DNA of 6,505 nt, taken from positions 1-6,505 of the forward strand of contig JASLHV010000432.1 in NCBI GenBank assembly GCA_030153205.1, in the 5' to 3' direction. Source of the DNA: Roseiarcus sp. (lineage in GTDB: Bacteria; Pseudomonadota; Alphaproteobacteria; Rhizobiales; Beijerinckiaceae). Below the pieces are notes generated by a model. The model was not told where the DNA came from. It did no database searches and saw nothing but the letters and a program-made list of their open reading frames with translations. The translations under genes and the position numbers were made by a program. Every line of letters begins with the position of its first letter. The first letter of the stretch is position 1. Positions 1 to 5,988 of the stretch are shown here, in pieces.

Positions 1-977
1 GAACAACCTATGGTCCATACCCATTCACGCCCGATCCGATCGGACAATGCGCCGAGGCTTATCTGGCCGGGAATACCGACAACGCTGACGGCGCCAAGAG
101 CCCAAGCGGCGGCCAAGGGTGAAAAGCCGATTTCGACTAGATATTTCGTCTGATGAATTTGCACTGCGTACCACGCGATGAGTGCGCAGAAGTAGCCAAG
201 CGCTAGCCACCAGAATCGGCCGGTCGCGATCGCTCGCCGCAGCGTCCATTCGATAGCCGCCCAAGTTGGGTCAACAATATTGGACGGCGCATGCTTAGCG
301 GTGGAGGTCGCATGCTGCATCCCATCAGGAAGCAACCCAATATCTTCCGGCTTTTTGCGTACGAATAAATTGACGGGGCAGACAATTACTAGCACGAGAA
401 CGCCCATCACCCAGCACGACTCGCGCCAGCCGTCTCGCATGATGATTGTTTGCAGCCAAGGCAATAAGACGATCGCCCCGACGCCGACGCCGGAAAAGGC
501 GACGCCAATCGCCAGCGCTCGACGGCGCACAAACCAATTCGGCAGATACTGGGACTGCACCGTGAAGGTCATCATATTGGCGCCGCCGCCGACCAGCAGG
601 CCAAGCGTCGCATAGAGATGCCATGGCTGCTGGACGAGCGGCGCAAGAAATAGACCGGCCGACAAAAGCAGAGCGCCAGTTTGGATCACGATTCGCGGGC
701 CGCGCGCGTCGATCACGCGTCCAGCGATTGGACTTATGAGCGCCGACACGAGGAAGCCGAACGAGAAGGCGCCTGCGGAGAGGCCGCGATCCCAATGGAA
801 TTCGTCAATGAGCGGCGGGAGTAGGAGCGAGAAGGCGGTTCGCGCCGTCACGCCGATCGCCATGCTGACGAAAGCAATGCCGACGATCAACCAACCGTAG
901 TAGAACGGAAGGCGCGACGGCAAATGGCGGGAAGCATTCTGCAAGCTTGCCCCTCGGATCTTTGTCGCGATCGGCAT
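1..977 (-). CDS. MFS transporter, OFA/monocarboxylate-like (C-terminus beyond window edge)
   Basis: Inner-membrane secondary transporter of the major facilitator superfamily, probably a proton-coupled carrier of a small organic acid. The frame stays open for 325 codons from ATG 977 to the left edge, so the gene is cut by the window and is not broken; full-length relatives have about 400-430 residues. The start of the membrane domain reads FYYGWLIVGIAF (residues 25-36), a pattern typical of the OFA/monocarboxylate carrier branch. The loop 2-3 motif A is GRVIDARGPR (86-95), and its second-half counterpart is GALSDRIGR (309-317). A YLPNWFVRRRALAIG stretch precedes a Gly-rich TM5 (144-170). A charged and polar central loop lies near 205-250. 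The start is uncertain: ATG 977 has no good ribosome binding site, whereas TTG 944 has GAGGGG (950-955) five bases upstream and would shorten the protein by 11 residues. It lies 39 bases downstream of the GntR-type regulator on the same strand, so the two are probably co-transcribed. The substrate is unknown; the neighbouring catabolic genes suggest a substrate or product of that pathway. Confidence 0.9.
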   Translation of the reverse strand, partial: MPIATKIRGASLQNASRHLPSRLPFYYGWLIVGIAFVSMAIGVTARTAFSLLLPPLIDEFHWDRGLSAGAFSFGFLVSALISPIAGRVIDARGPRIVIQTGALLLSAGLFLAPLVQQPWHLYATLGLLVGGGANMMTFTVQSQYLPNWFVRRRALAIGVAFSGVGVGAIVLLPWLQTIIMRDGWRESCWVMGVLVLVIVCPVNLFVRKKPEDIGLLPDGMQHATSTAKHAPSNIVDPTWAAIEWTLRRAIATGRFWWLALGYFCALIAWYAVQIHQTKYLVEIGFSPLAAAWALGAVSVVGIPGQISLGALSDRIGREWVWTIGC

Positions 978-1016
978 TGCTCGCCGCCAGACTGCTTCCT
1001 CTTAGCAAGGCGTTCG

Positions 1017-1688
1017 TCATCTACCAAACAGATTGTCGGCCACGGTGCGCAGGTGGAGGATCATGGCTTCCTTAGCCGCGTGAGGATCGCGCCGGAGGAG
1101 CGCATCGACGACGATTTGGTGCTCAGCACAATAAATCTTACGCCTCTCCTCCGAGAACGACCGTTTCTTCATTTCGAACCACGGCGTCTGATTACGGAGG
1201 GCTTGCACGAGATTGTGAATTTCTCTCAAAAAATTGTTCCGAGAACAAAGGAAGATGCGCTGATGGAACGCAGCGTCCCAACGTTCGAAGGTTGGCATGT
1301 CCATCGCGTCACAGGCGGCGTCATGGGCCTCTTGTATCGCGTTGAGTTCGCTCATGCTGGCGCTTGTCGCTGCAAAGGTCGCTGCCGCCGGTTCGAGCAA
1401 TTGCCTGATTTCCATAATATCGACCGGGCTTGCCCCCTCCATGCGCGCAACGACGCCGGCGAGCGAATTTGCCGTCTCGGCCATCAAGAACGTACCACGG
1501 CCGACCTCTCGTGCCACCATGCCGGCTTCTTCCAACTGGTCGACAGCGCGACGTATCGTGTTCCGCGCGACGCCGAATTCCGAGGCGAGGTCGCGTTCAG
1601 GCGGCATGCGGCCGCTCGCGGCCCACTCGCCGGCGGAAATTCGCTGCTTTAGCGCAACAGCGATGTCTTCGGCGACTAGCCGCGGCAT
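1017..1688 (-). CDS. GntR family transcriptional regulator, FadR/FCD subfamily
   Basis: DNA-binding, ligand-responsive regulator of 223 residues, a usual size for the FadR subgroup. Numbered from ATG 1688, the winged helix-turn-helix covers about 5-70 and holds the GntR signature RMPPERDLASEFGVARNTIR (27-46), followed by the wing REVGRGTFL (60-68). An all-helical FCD ligand-binding domain follows (about 88-215), with EIRQLLEP (93-100) at its start. The residues expected to hold a metal and a carboxylate ligand are present: D138 and H142 in WDAAFHQ, H190 in AEHQ, and H212 in LHLR. Such regulators usually bind small organic acids and repress divergent or adjacent catabolic genes. An in-frame TTG at 1733 would add 15 residues, but it lies inside the candidate -10 and operator region and has no ribosome binding site, so I prefer ATG 1688. 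A weak GGA at 1693-1695 is the only Shine-Dalgarno-like signal there. It is divergent from the catabolic operon and upstream of the MFS gene, making it the likely local regulator of both. Confidence 0.93.
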   Translation of the reverse strand: MPRLVAEDIAVALKQRISAGEWAASGRMPPERDLASEFGVARNTIRRAVDQLEEAGMVAREVGRGTFLMAETANSLAGVVARMEGASPVDIMEIRQLLEPAAATFAATSASMSELNAIQEAHDAACDAMDMPTFERWDAAFHQRIFLCSRNNFLREIHNLVQALRNQTPWFEMKKRSFSEERRKIYCAEHQIVVDALLRRDPHAAKEAMILHLRTVADNLFGR

Positions 1689-1704
1689 GGGGTCCGAGAG
1701 CAAG

Positions 1705-1730
1705 TAGTGAACGCTGATCCGATAGTGAAC
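1705..1730. repeat. Direct repeat TAGTGAAC in the GntR leader
   Basis: Two perfect copies of TAGTGAAC (1705-1712 and 1723-1730) have starts 18 bases apart in the untranslated leader of the regulator; read on the minus strand they are GTTCACTA. The right-hand copy runs into the GAACCAAT arm at 1727-1734. They could be regulator binding sites used for autoregulation, but copies this short in about 200 bases could also be chance. Confidence 0.4.
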
Positions 1731-1732
1731 CA

Positions 1733-1738
1733 ATTATG
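1733..1738 (-). promoter_or_regulatory. Candidate -10 element for the GntR gene
   Basis: On the minus strand the hexamer is CATAAT, five of six matches to TATAAT, in the A/T-rich patch preceding the regulator. It would place the transcript start near 1726 and leave a leader of about 38 bases to ATG 1688. No convincing -35 sits 16-18 bases upstream; the best TTGACA-like hexamer, TCGACA, is 21 bases away. The hexamer lies inside the GAACCAATTATG repeat arm, so a protein bound there would block this promoter. This is a pattern-only prediction. Confidence 0.3.
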
Positions 1739-1820
1739 CAGACGCGGCAAGTGGTCCCCTGTCGAAGCGTATGCTTGAGAAAATTTGTATCTGATTTGAA
1801 CCCCGGCAGCGATATTCCGC

Positions 1821-1849
1821 TTGCTGCTCCATTCCATCAAGGCTAGCAT
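1821..1849 (+). promoter_or_regulatory. Candidate promoter for the catabolic operon
   Basis: TTGCTG (1821-1826) and TAGCAT (1844-1849) are separated by exactly 17 bases, matching the sigma-70 consensus at three and four of six positions. Transcription would start near 1856, giving a leader of about 42 bases to the GTG start at 1898. The ATTGG(C/T)TC direct repeats lie immediately downstream of this start, a position suited to repression. The match is weak and unsupported by anything else. Confidence 0.3.
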
Positions 1850-1865
1850 TCTAGTAAGAGTCAGA

Positions 1866-1884
1866 ATTGGCTCATTATTGGTTC
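1866..1884 (+). repeat. Direct repeat ATTGG(C/T)TC, candidate operator
   Basis: ATTGGCTC (1866-1873) and ATTGGTTC (1877-1884) match at seven of eight positions, with starts 11 bases apart, about one helical turn. They sit between the candidate transcript start and the ribosome binding site of the FAH-family gene. FadR-subfamily regulators commonly recognise TTGGT/ACCAA half-sites, so this is a plausible binding place for the divergent regulator, although the half-sites are in direct rather than inverted orientation. Confidence 0.45.
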
Positions 1885-1891
1885 AGGGAGG
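1885..1891 (+). promoter_or_regulatory. Ribosome binding site deciding the GTG start
   Basis: AGGGAGG lies six bases before GTG 1898. The ATG at 1896 is out of frame and runs straight into TGA, so it cannot be the start. The strong Shine-Dalgarno sequence therefore supports a GTG start for the first operon gene. Confidence 0.8.
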
Positions 1892-1897
1892 CGTCAT

Positions 1898-2776
1898 GTG
1901 AAGGTCGGGACCTTCTCCTATGCTGGCGAACGCCGGGTCGGGCTCATCGACCCCGTCGCGCGGACAATAGCACCTTACGATCTGCCGCTAGACCGCAGCG
2001 AGCGCGGGATCCTTGCGCTCGTTGATCTCAATGGCGGAGGCGCCCCTCGCACGCTGTCGCCGATCCCTCTCGATCGGGTGTCTCTCGAAGCGCCTATTCC
2101 GCGACCGCGCCGCAACATTTTCTGCGTCGGCAAGAACTACTACGAGCACGCACATGAATTCGCCAAAAGCGGCTTTGACTCCAGTGCGGCTGCGGGCGCG
2201 GTCCCGAAAAACCCGATCATCTTCTCAAAAGTGCCGGAGACCGTCGTGGCGACCGGCTCGACCGTTTTGATCGATCCCGCCGTGTCGTCGGCGATCGACT
2301 ATGAGGCCGAACTTGCCGTCATCATCGGCAAAGAAGGGCGCGCCATCGCCAAAGAAAGAGCCTTCGATCACGTCTGGGGTTACACGATCGTCAATGATGT
2401 GACCGCTCGCGACCTGCAGGGCAAGTACAGCCAATGGCTCATCGGCAAATCGCAAGATACGTTTTGCCCAATGGGGCCGTGGGCGGTGACGAAGGACGAA
2501 ATTGATCTTACGCAGGCTGGGATCCGTTGTTTCGTCAACGGCGATCTGCGACAAGATTCGAAGCTTTCGCTCCTTATCTTCGATATTCCAACCATCATCG
2601 CGACTTTGTCGCAGGGCATTACGCTCAAGCCCGGCGACGTCATCGCCACCGGTACGCCGGCGGGCGTTGGAATCGGCTTCGATCCTCCGAAATATCTGAA
2701 GAACGGCGATTTTATGCGTGTCGAGATCGACGGAATTGGCGCGCTTGAAAATAGCGTCGCCGAGCGGGCGTCATGA
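1898..2776 (+). CDS. Fumarylacetoacetate hydrolase family protein
   Basis: Cytoplasmic, divalent-metal-dependent enzyme of the FAH superfamily, 292 residues, complete. Members hydrolyse or decarboxylate 2-oxo and diketo acids such as acylpyruvates, oxaloacetate, 2-hydroxyhepta-2,4-diene-1,7-dioate and fumarylpyruvate. An N-terminal cap (1-68) is followed by the catalytic domain opening with IFCVGKNYYEHAHEF (74-88); H84 and E87 align with the His-Glu dyad of FAHD1-type enzymes. Metal ligands are visible as E136 and E138 in DYEAELAVIIG (134-144) and D167 in VNDVTARDLQ (165-174). Further family blocks are GKSQDTFCPMGPW (183-195), KPGDVIATGTPAGVG (244-258) and the closing VEIDGIGALENSV (275-287). 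It starts with GTG behind a strong ribosome binding site. Its stop overlaps the next gene's ATG by four bases. In this operon it most likely processes a 2-oxo acid formed after the other hydrolases act; the exact reaction cannot be assigned from sequence. Confidence 0.95.
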   Translation: MKVGTFSYAGERRVGLIDPVARTIAPYDLPLDRSERGILALVDLNGGGAPRTLSPIPLDRVSLEAPIPRPRRNIFCVGKNYYEHAHEFAKSGFDSSAAAGAVPKNPIIFSKVPETVVATGSTVLIDPAVSSAIDYEAELAVIIGKEGRAIAKERAFDHVWGYTIVNDVTARDLQGKYSQWLIGKSQDTFCPMGPWAVTKDEIDLTQAGIRCFVNGDLRQDSKLSLLIFDIPTIIATLSQGITLKPGDVIATGTPAGVGIGFDPPKYLKNGDFMRVEIDGIGALENSVAERAS

Positions 2777-3612
2777 CGACGGTGACTGTCGGCCAAATGG
2801 TAATGGAGACGGCCGGCGAAGGGTTTCCCGTGGTGATGATTCATGGGCTCGGCGGCACGTCGAATATGTTCGAACCGCAAGCGCGTCAGCTTTCGAATTA
2901 CCGGGTCGTGCGCATTGACCTTCCCGGCTCTGGCCGTTCTGCGCGATCCGCCGCGCCGCTCCGTATGGAAGCGATTGCTGCGGCTGTCGCGCCCGCGGTC
3001 CGAAGCGTCGGCGTGAGCCGCGCCCATTTCGTAGGTCATTCGATGGGAACCATCGTCTGTCAATTGATTGCCGCCGCCGAGCCGTCGCTGGTGGCGTCGC
3101 TGGCCTTGTTCGGCGCCCTGGCCGAGCCTATCGAGGCGACACGCGCGGCGCTCCTAAATCGGGCGAATCTTTCGCGATCCGGTGGCCTCGCCGACATCGC
3201 CGATCAAATCGTCGCGCATGCCCTTTCGGCGCATACGAGAGAAACGTCGCCGCCGACGGTCGCGTTTGTCCGCGAGTCGATCATGCGGCAAGATCCCGAA
3301 TCCTACGCGCAATCTTGCGAGGCTTTGTCCAAGGCGACAGCGGCCGATCCGCGCCGCATCGCCGCCCCGGCCTTGCTCATCACGGGCGAGGAAGACGCCG
3401 TCAACCCGCCGAATGTCGGACGGGCGCTTGCCGATCGGATCAAGGGAGCCGTATTCTCGACCCTAGGCCGTTGCGGACACTGGGCCACGATCGAGAGCCC
3501 GCGCGAGAGCAATGAAAGATTGCTCGACTTTTTCCGTCGCGTCGATCGTCAAGGCATGACGCGGGAGACGGCTGGCGATACGTCACGCGCTTTGGGAGGT
3601 AGACATGGCTGA
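2773..3612 (+). CDS. Alpha/beta hydrolase fold protein
   Basis: Predicted cytoplasmic serine hydrolase, 279 residues, with no signal peptide. The complete catalytic machinery is visible: the oxyanion-hole loop HGLGG (24-28), the DLPGSGRS turn (49-56), the nucleophile elbow GHSMG with S90 (88-92), the acid D208 in TGEEDAVNPP (204-213), and H236 in GRCGHW (232-237). A helical lid covers about 118-190. The layout resembles 3-oxoadipate enol-lactonase and C-C or ester hydrolases, so an ester, lactone or C-C bond substrate is plausible; haloalkane or epoxide chemistry is less likely because the nucleophile is Ser. The ATG overlaps the stop of the FAH-family gene (ATGA) with only a weak GAG/GGG upstream, suggesting translational coupling. 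The last 20 or so residues (about 258-279) are polar, extend past the fold's final helix, and encode the ribosome binding site and first codons of the next gene. Confidence 0.93.
   Translation: MTTVTVGQMVMETAGEGFPVVMIHGLGGTSNMFEPQARQLSNYRVVRIDLPGSGRSARSAAPLRMEAIAAAVAPAVRSVGVSRAHFVGHSMGTIVCQLIAAAEPSLVASLALFGALAEPIEATRAALLNRANLSRSGGLADIADQIVAHALSAHTRETSPPTVAFVRESIMRQDPESYAQSCEALSKATAADPRRIAAPALLITGEEDAVNPPNVGRALADRIKGAVFSTLGRCGHWATIESPRESNERLLDFFRRVDRQGMTRETAGDTSRALGGRHG
3594..3599 (+). promoter_or_regulatory. Ribosome binding site of the amidohydrolase gene
   Basis: GGGAGG lies five bases before ATG 3605, inside the last codons of the alpha/beta hydrolase. It is the strongest internal Shine-Dalgarno sequence in the operon and fixes the start that produces the 8-base overlap. 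Confidence 0.75.
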
Positions 3613-4939
3613 CGATAGTTGGGGCAACGGCTGGAACGGCGGCGGCTCTGCCGGCGCGCTCTTCACCAATGTCCGGATTCTCGACGCGACGGGCGAATAC
3701 CCCTATCCCGGCGACGTTCTGATCCAGGGTAACCGGATCAAGCAAATCACGCGAGGCTCGTCCCGCTACGGCTCCTCCTCTTCGTCTTATGGCGGCGCGA
3801 CCGTCATCGATGGAATGGGCGCGACTCTCATGCCAGGCATGATCGACGCCCATCTGCATCTTTCCTGGAACAATGCTCCGGGCATCGATCCCATCCAAAT
3901 GATGGAGCTCGAGGAGCACATGCTGGTGACCATGGAGATGGCCAAGCTGGTGCTCGACGCCGGCTTTACCGGCGGACGCGGCGCCGCCGCGGCCAAGCCG
4001 CGGCTGGATGTGGTCGCGAAGCGCTTCATCAACGAGGGTCGTTTTCCAGGGCCGCGTTATCTTGCGGCTGGTCCTGAAATCACCACGGTAGGCGGCCTTG
4101 GGGATTCCGCGCCTTCGCATATTCCCCATCCCGGCCTCAATCTCGGGCTTGTCGTCTCGGGACCTGAGGAAGTGCGGCGCACGGTTCGTACCCTGATCAA
4201 ATACGGCGTCGATTCGATCAAGCTGAATCTCTCAGGCGAATCTCTCACCGGCATGGGCGCGGAGGAAACGCCGATGTCAGAGGAAGAGGTGGCCATGGCC
4301 GCCTCAGAGGCGCGCTGCCGAAACAAGGTTCTGTCTGCACATGCCCGCTCGTCGGGATCGGTCAAGCAATGTGTCAGGCATGGCATTCAAAATATCTATC
4401 ATGCCTCGTTCGCCGATGAGGAAGCGCTTGACATGCTCGAGGCGGCGAAGGATCGCCACTTCGTAGCGCCCGGCGTCGCCTGGCTCATCAACACGGCGCG
4501 ACATGCCGAGCAATGGGGCATCAAGCCCGGCTCACCGATCAGCCTGGAATACGAGCGCGAGCTCGAAATGTGCGTTGACACGATGAAGAAGATGCATCGG
4601 CGCGGCATCCGTATCTGCATCGGCGGCGACTACGGCTTTGCTTGGACGCCGCAGGGGACCAACGCCAAAGACGTTCAGACCTTCGTCGAAATGTTTGGCT
4701 TCTCGCCGATGGAGGCGATTCAGGCGGCGACGAAATATGGCGGCCAGATCATGGGCATGAGCGACGAACTCGGCATGATCAAGGAGGGTTATCTCGCCGA
4801 TCTGTTGCTCGTCGATGGCGATCCGATCGCCGACGTCCGGATACTTCAGGACAAGAGCCGTATTCTGGCGATCATGAAAGACGGCAAGTTCTACAAGGCG
4901 CCGAGAGTGAACGAACAGCGGCGGCGCCTGATTGCATGA
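3605..4939 (+). CDS. Metal-dependent amidohydrolase family protein
   Basis: Amidohydrolase-superfamily enzyme, 444 residues, complete and with no signal peptide. A small beta-sandwich portion at the N-terminus (about 17-75) is completed by the C-terminal segment ADLLLVDGDPIADVRILQD (398-416). The TIM barrel lies between. Metal ligands are visible: H83 and H85 in GMIDAHLHL (78-86), K206 in DSIKLNLSG (203-211) as candidate carboxylated Lys, H246 in SAHARS, H266 in IYHASF, and catalytic D342 in GGDYGFAW (340-347). This is the dinuclear, prolidase/imidazolonepropionase-like arrangement, hydrolysing C-N bonds of amides, lactams, carbamates or ureas. Oddities: the usual GxTTxRD block after strand 2 reads GFTGGRG (120-126); a Gly-rich N-terminus (8-17) is present, as is a Ser/Tyr/Gly insert SSRYGSSSSSYGG (52-64). 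I recall uncharacterised relatives sharing the GGDYGFAWTP block, and a distant link to the molinate and phenylurea hydrolase clade is possible; both are from memory. It overlaps the preceding gene by 8 bases and the following one by 4. Confidence 0.93.
   Translation: MADDSWGNGWNGGGSAGALFTNVRILDATGEYPYPGDVLIQGNRIKQITRGSSRYGSSSSSYGGATVIDGMGATLMPGMIDAHLHLSWNNAPGIDPIQMMELEEHMLVTMEMAKLVLDAGFTGGRGAAAAKPRLDVVAKRFINEGRFPGPRYLAAGPEITTVGGLGDSAPSHIPHPGLNLGLVVSGPEEVRRTVRTLIKYGVDSIKLNLSGESLTGMGAEETPMSEEEVAMAASEARCRNKVLSAHARSSGSVKQCVRHGIQNIYHASFADEEALDMLEAAKDRHFVAPGVAWLINTARHAEQWGIKPGSPISLEYERELEMCVDTMKKMHRRGIRICIGGDYGFAWTPQGTNAKDVQTFVEMFGFSPMEAIQAATKYGGQIMGMSDELGMIKEGYLADLLLVDGDPIADVRILQDKSRILAIMKDGKFYKAPRVNEQRRRLIA
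3986..4004 (+). repeat. Intragenic perfect hairpin in the amidohydrolase gene
   Basis: GCCGCGGC (3986-3993), a CAA loop, and GCCGCGGC again (3997-4004) form an 8-base all-G/C stem with a three-base loop. Each arm is itself palindromic. It encodes part of an Ala-rich stretch near residues 128-134. There is no following T run, so it does not look like a terminator; it may only reflect GC-rich codon choice. Confidence 0.5.
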
Positions 4940-5988
4940 GCCTGTCGGAGCAACATCGTTCTCATGGCCTCGTGGCGAGCGAAGGCTTGACGCCGCGACA
5001 AGCTTGGGGCGTCGTCGGGGTGGTCGTGGCGGCGCTGTTGGCCTGGCTGATCTTCGCGATTTGGCCGGATTGGCTCAACGCCGTGCTGATCTCGAAGAAA
5101 GCGTTCGTCTCGGCGTTGTTTAACGGCCTGACGCTGGCAGGGTTGTACTTTCTGGTCGCCAGCGGCTTCACGCTCGTTTTTGGTCTGATGCGCAATGTCA
5201 ATCTTGCGCATGGCTCGCTCTATCTGCTCGGCGCTTATATCGGCTACGAAGTGACAAGCCGCACCGGCTATTGGCTGATCGGCGTCGCAGCGGGTTTTCT
5301 CGTTCTTGCCGCTGTCGGCCTAGTCCTTCAGGTCGTGGTGTTTCGCCGGCTCGAAGGCGACGATCTGCGTCAGACTCTGGTGACGATCGGCATTTCCATT
5401 GTCGCGGCCGATTTAATGCTGGCGGTCTGGACCGGCGGCACCTACCAGATCGCAACGCCGGATTGGCTGGATGGCGCGGTGACCTTGCCGATCATCACGG
5501 CGGTGCGCTCGAACGGCGTTTCCGTCTTCCTGACCTATCCCCTCTATCGCCTCGTCGTCCTATTGGCCGCGGTGGTGATTGGCCTTGCTTTATGGGTGAT
5601 GCTTAACCGCACCCGCATCGGCATGATGATCCGCGCCGGGGTCGACGATCGCGCCATGCTCTCCGCCTCGGGCGTCAATGTGCACGCTGTCTTTGCGATC
5701 GTCTTTGCGATCGGCGCCGGCCTTGCCGGTTTCGCCGGCGTCGTGGGCGGGTCGGCCCTCTCTGTCGCGCCGGGCGAAGACGTACGTTACCTGCTGGCGT
5801 CGCTTGTCGTCGTCATCGTTGGCGGCATGGGCTCCATAACGGGCGCGGCCATTGGCGCGCTTCTAATCGGTCTCGCAGAGCAGATCGGTCTCGTCTATTT
5901 CCCGACCTATGGCGTCGTCCTTACCTTTGTCATCATGGTCGCCGTCCTGGCGTTCAGACCGCAGGGCGTGATGGGGAAACCGCGATGA
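4936..5988 (+). CDS. Branched-chain amino acid type (HAAT) ABC transporter permease, LivH-like
   Basis: Inner-membrane permease of a LivFGHMJ-type importer, 350 residues. The LivH core starts near residue 58 with ALFNGLTLAGLYFLVASGFT (60-79) and FGLMRNVNLAHGSLYLLGAY (82-101). The cytoplasmic coupling-loop region is RTRIGMMIRAGVDDRAML (225-242), contacting an ABC ATPase. The conserved VVVIVGGMGSITGAAIGALL (291-310) and the C-terminal FRPQGVMG (340-347) are also present. About eight or nine hydrophobic segments can be seen. Compared with E. coli LivH (about 308 residues), there is an extra N-terminal part of about 55 residues with its own hydrophobic segment (23-44). I chose ATG 4936 because it overlaps the amidohydrolase stop as ATGA; the open frame upstream lies inside the amidohydrolase gene. 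No strong ribosome binding site precedes it, so translation is probably coupled. Transporters of this class carry amino acids, amides, urea or aromatic acids; the hydrolases here suggest a non-amino-acid substrate. Confidence 0.93.
   Translation: MSLSEQHRSHGLVASEGLTPRQAWGVVGVVVAALLAWLIFAIWPDWLNAVLISKKAFVSALFNGLTLAGLYFLVASGFTLVFGLMRNVNLAHGSLYLLGAYIGYEVTSRTGYWLIGVAAGFLVLAAVGLVLQVVVFRRLEGDDLRQTLVTIGISIVAADLMLAVWTGGTYQIATPDWLDGAVTLPIITAVRSNGVSVFLTYPLYRLVVLLAAVVIGLALWVMLNRTRIGMMIRAGVDDRAMLSASGVNVHAVFAIVFAIGAGLAGFAGVVGGSALSVAPGEDVRYLLASLVVVIVGGMGSITGAAIGALLIGLAEQIGLVYFPTYGVVLTFVIMVAVLAFRPQGVMGKPR
5689..5712 (+). repeat. 12-base perfect tandem repeat inside the permease gene
   Basis: GTCTTTGCGATC occurs twice head to tail (5689-5700 and 5701-5712), in frame, encoding VFAI twice (residues 252-259) within a membrane segment. 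From memory of family sequences, the spacing from GVNVH to AGLAG equals that of ordinary LivH proteins, so it does not appear to be an insertion. Confidence 0.7.

Larger units (their letters stand above)
1727..1884. repeat. Dispersed inverted repeat bracketing the intergenic region
   Basis: GAACCAATTATG (1727-1738) is the reverse complement of CATTATTGGTTC (1873-1884) except for one base (11 of 12). One arm overlaps the candidate -10 of the regulator, and the other lies in the leader of the operon. Mirror-image sites at the two divergent promoters fit one regulator controlling both directions, possibly by looping. The arms are about 135 bases apart, too far for a simple operator or a likely RNA hairpin. 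Confidence 0.5.
1689..1897. promoter_or_regulatory. Divergent control region between the regulator and the catabolic operon
   Basis: About 210 non-coding bases between two start codons facing away from each other, visibly richer in A/T than the flanking genes. It must carry the promoters for the GntR gene (leftward) and the hydrolase-transporter operon (rightward). It contains short direct and inverted repeats at both ends, near each start codon, described separately. I see no hairpin followed by a T run, no small open frame with a good ribosome binding site, and no recognisable riboswitch. Confidence 0.75.

Noticed and set aside
977..1017. Terminator between the GntR gene and the MFS gene
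   Set aside because: The 39-base gap shows no stable stem followed by a T run on the minus strand; read-through is more likely.
25..1020. Several short minus-strand frames across the MFS region that look like fragments of a broken gene
   Set aside because: They lie in other frames. One uninterrupted minus-strand frame from 977 to the left edge encodes a clean MFS protein, so there is no pseudogene here.
924..1652. Plus-strand open frame of 242 codons opposite the GntR gene
   Set aside because: The opposite strand encodes a clear GntR/FCD protein. The plus-strand product is rich in Arg, Cys and His with no recognisable domain, as expected of a shadow frame in GC-rich DNA.
1821..1860. CTTG...CAAG and CTAG...CTAG pairs as a hairpin or attenuator
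   Set aside because: The arms are only four bases long with no T run after them, and the CTAG pair overlaps the candidate -10. There is not enough to call a structure.
2380..3063. Minus-strand open frame of 227 codons across the FAH/alpha-beta hydrolase junction
   Set aside because: It is antisense to two well-supported genes, including their metal-binding and catalytic motifs, has a low-complexity basic composition, and has no domain I recognise.
3440..4129. Minus-strand open frame of 229 codons opposite the amidohydrolase
   Set aside because: It is antisense to the HxH-containing half of the amidohydrolase and shows no family motif or ribosome binding site.
4642..4935. Possible 98-residue N-terminal extension of the LivH-like protein
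   Set aside because: This in-frame stretch lies wholly within the amidohydrolase gene and reads as an Arg/Asp-rich shadow. The ATGA overlap at 4936 gives the natural start.
5689..5712. 12-base tandem duplication as a recent insertion or phase-variable tract
   Set aside because: The protein length across this segment matches ordinary LivH sequences as I recall them, and a 12-base unit keeps the frame, so it cannot switch the gene off.
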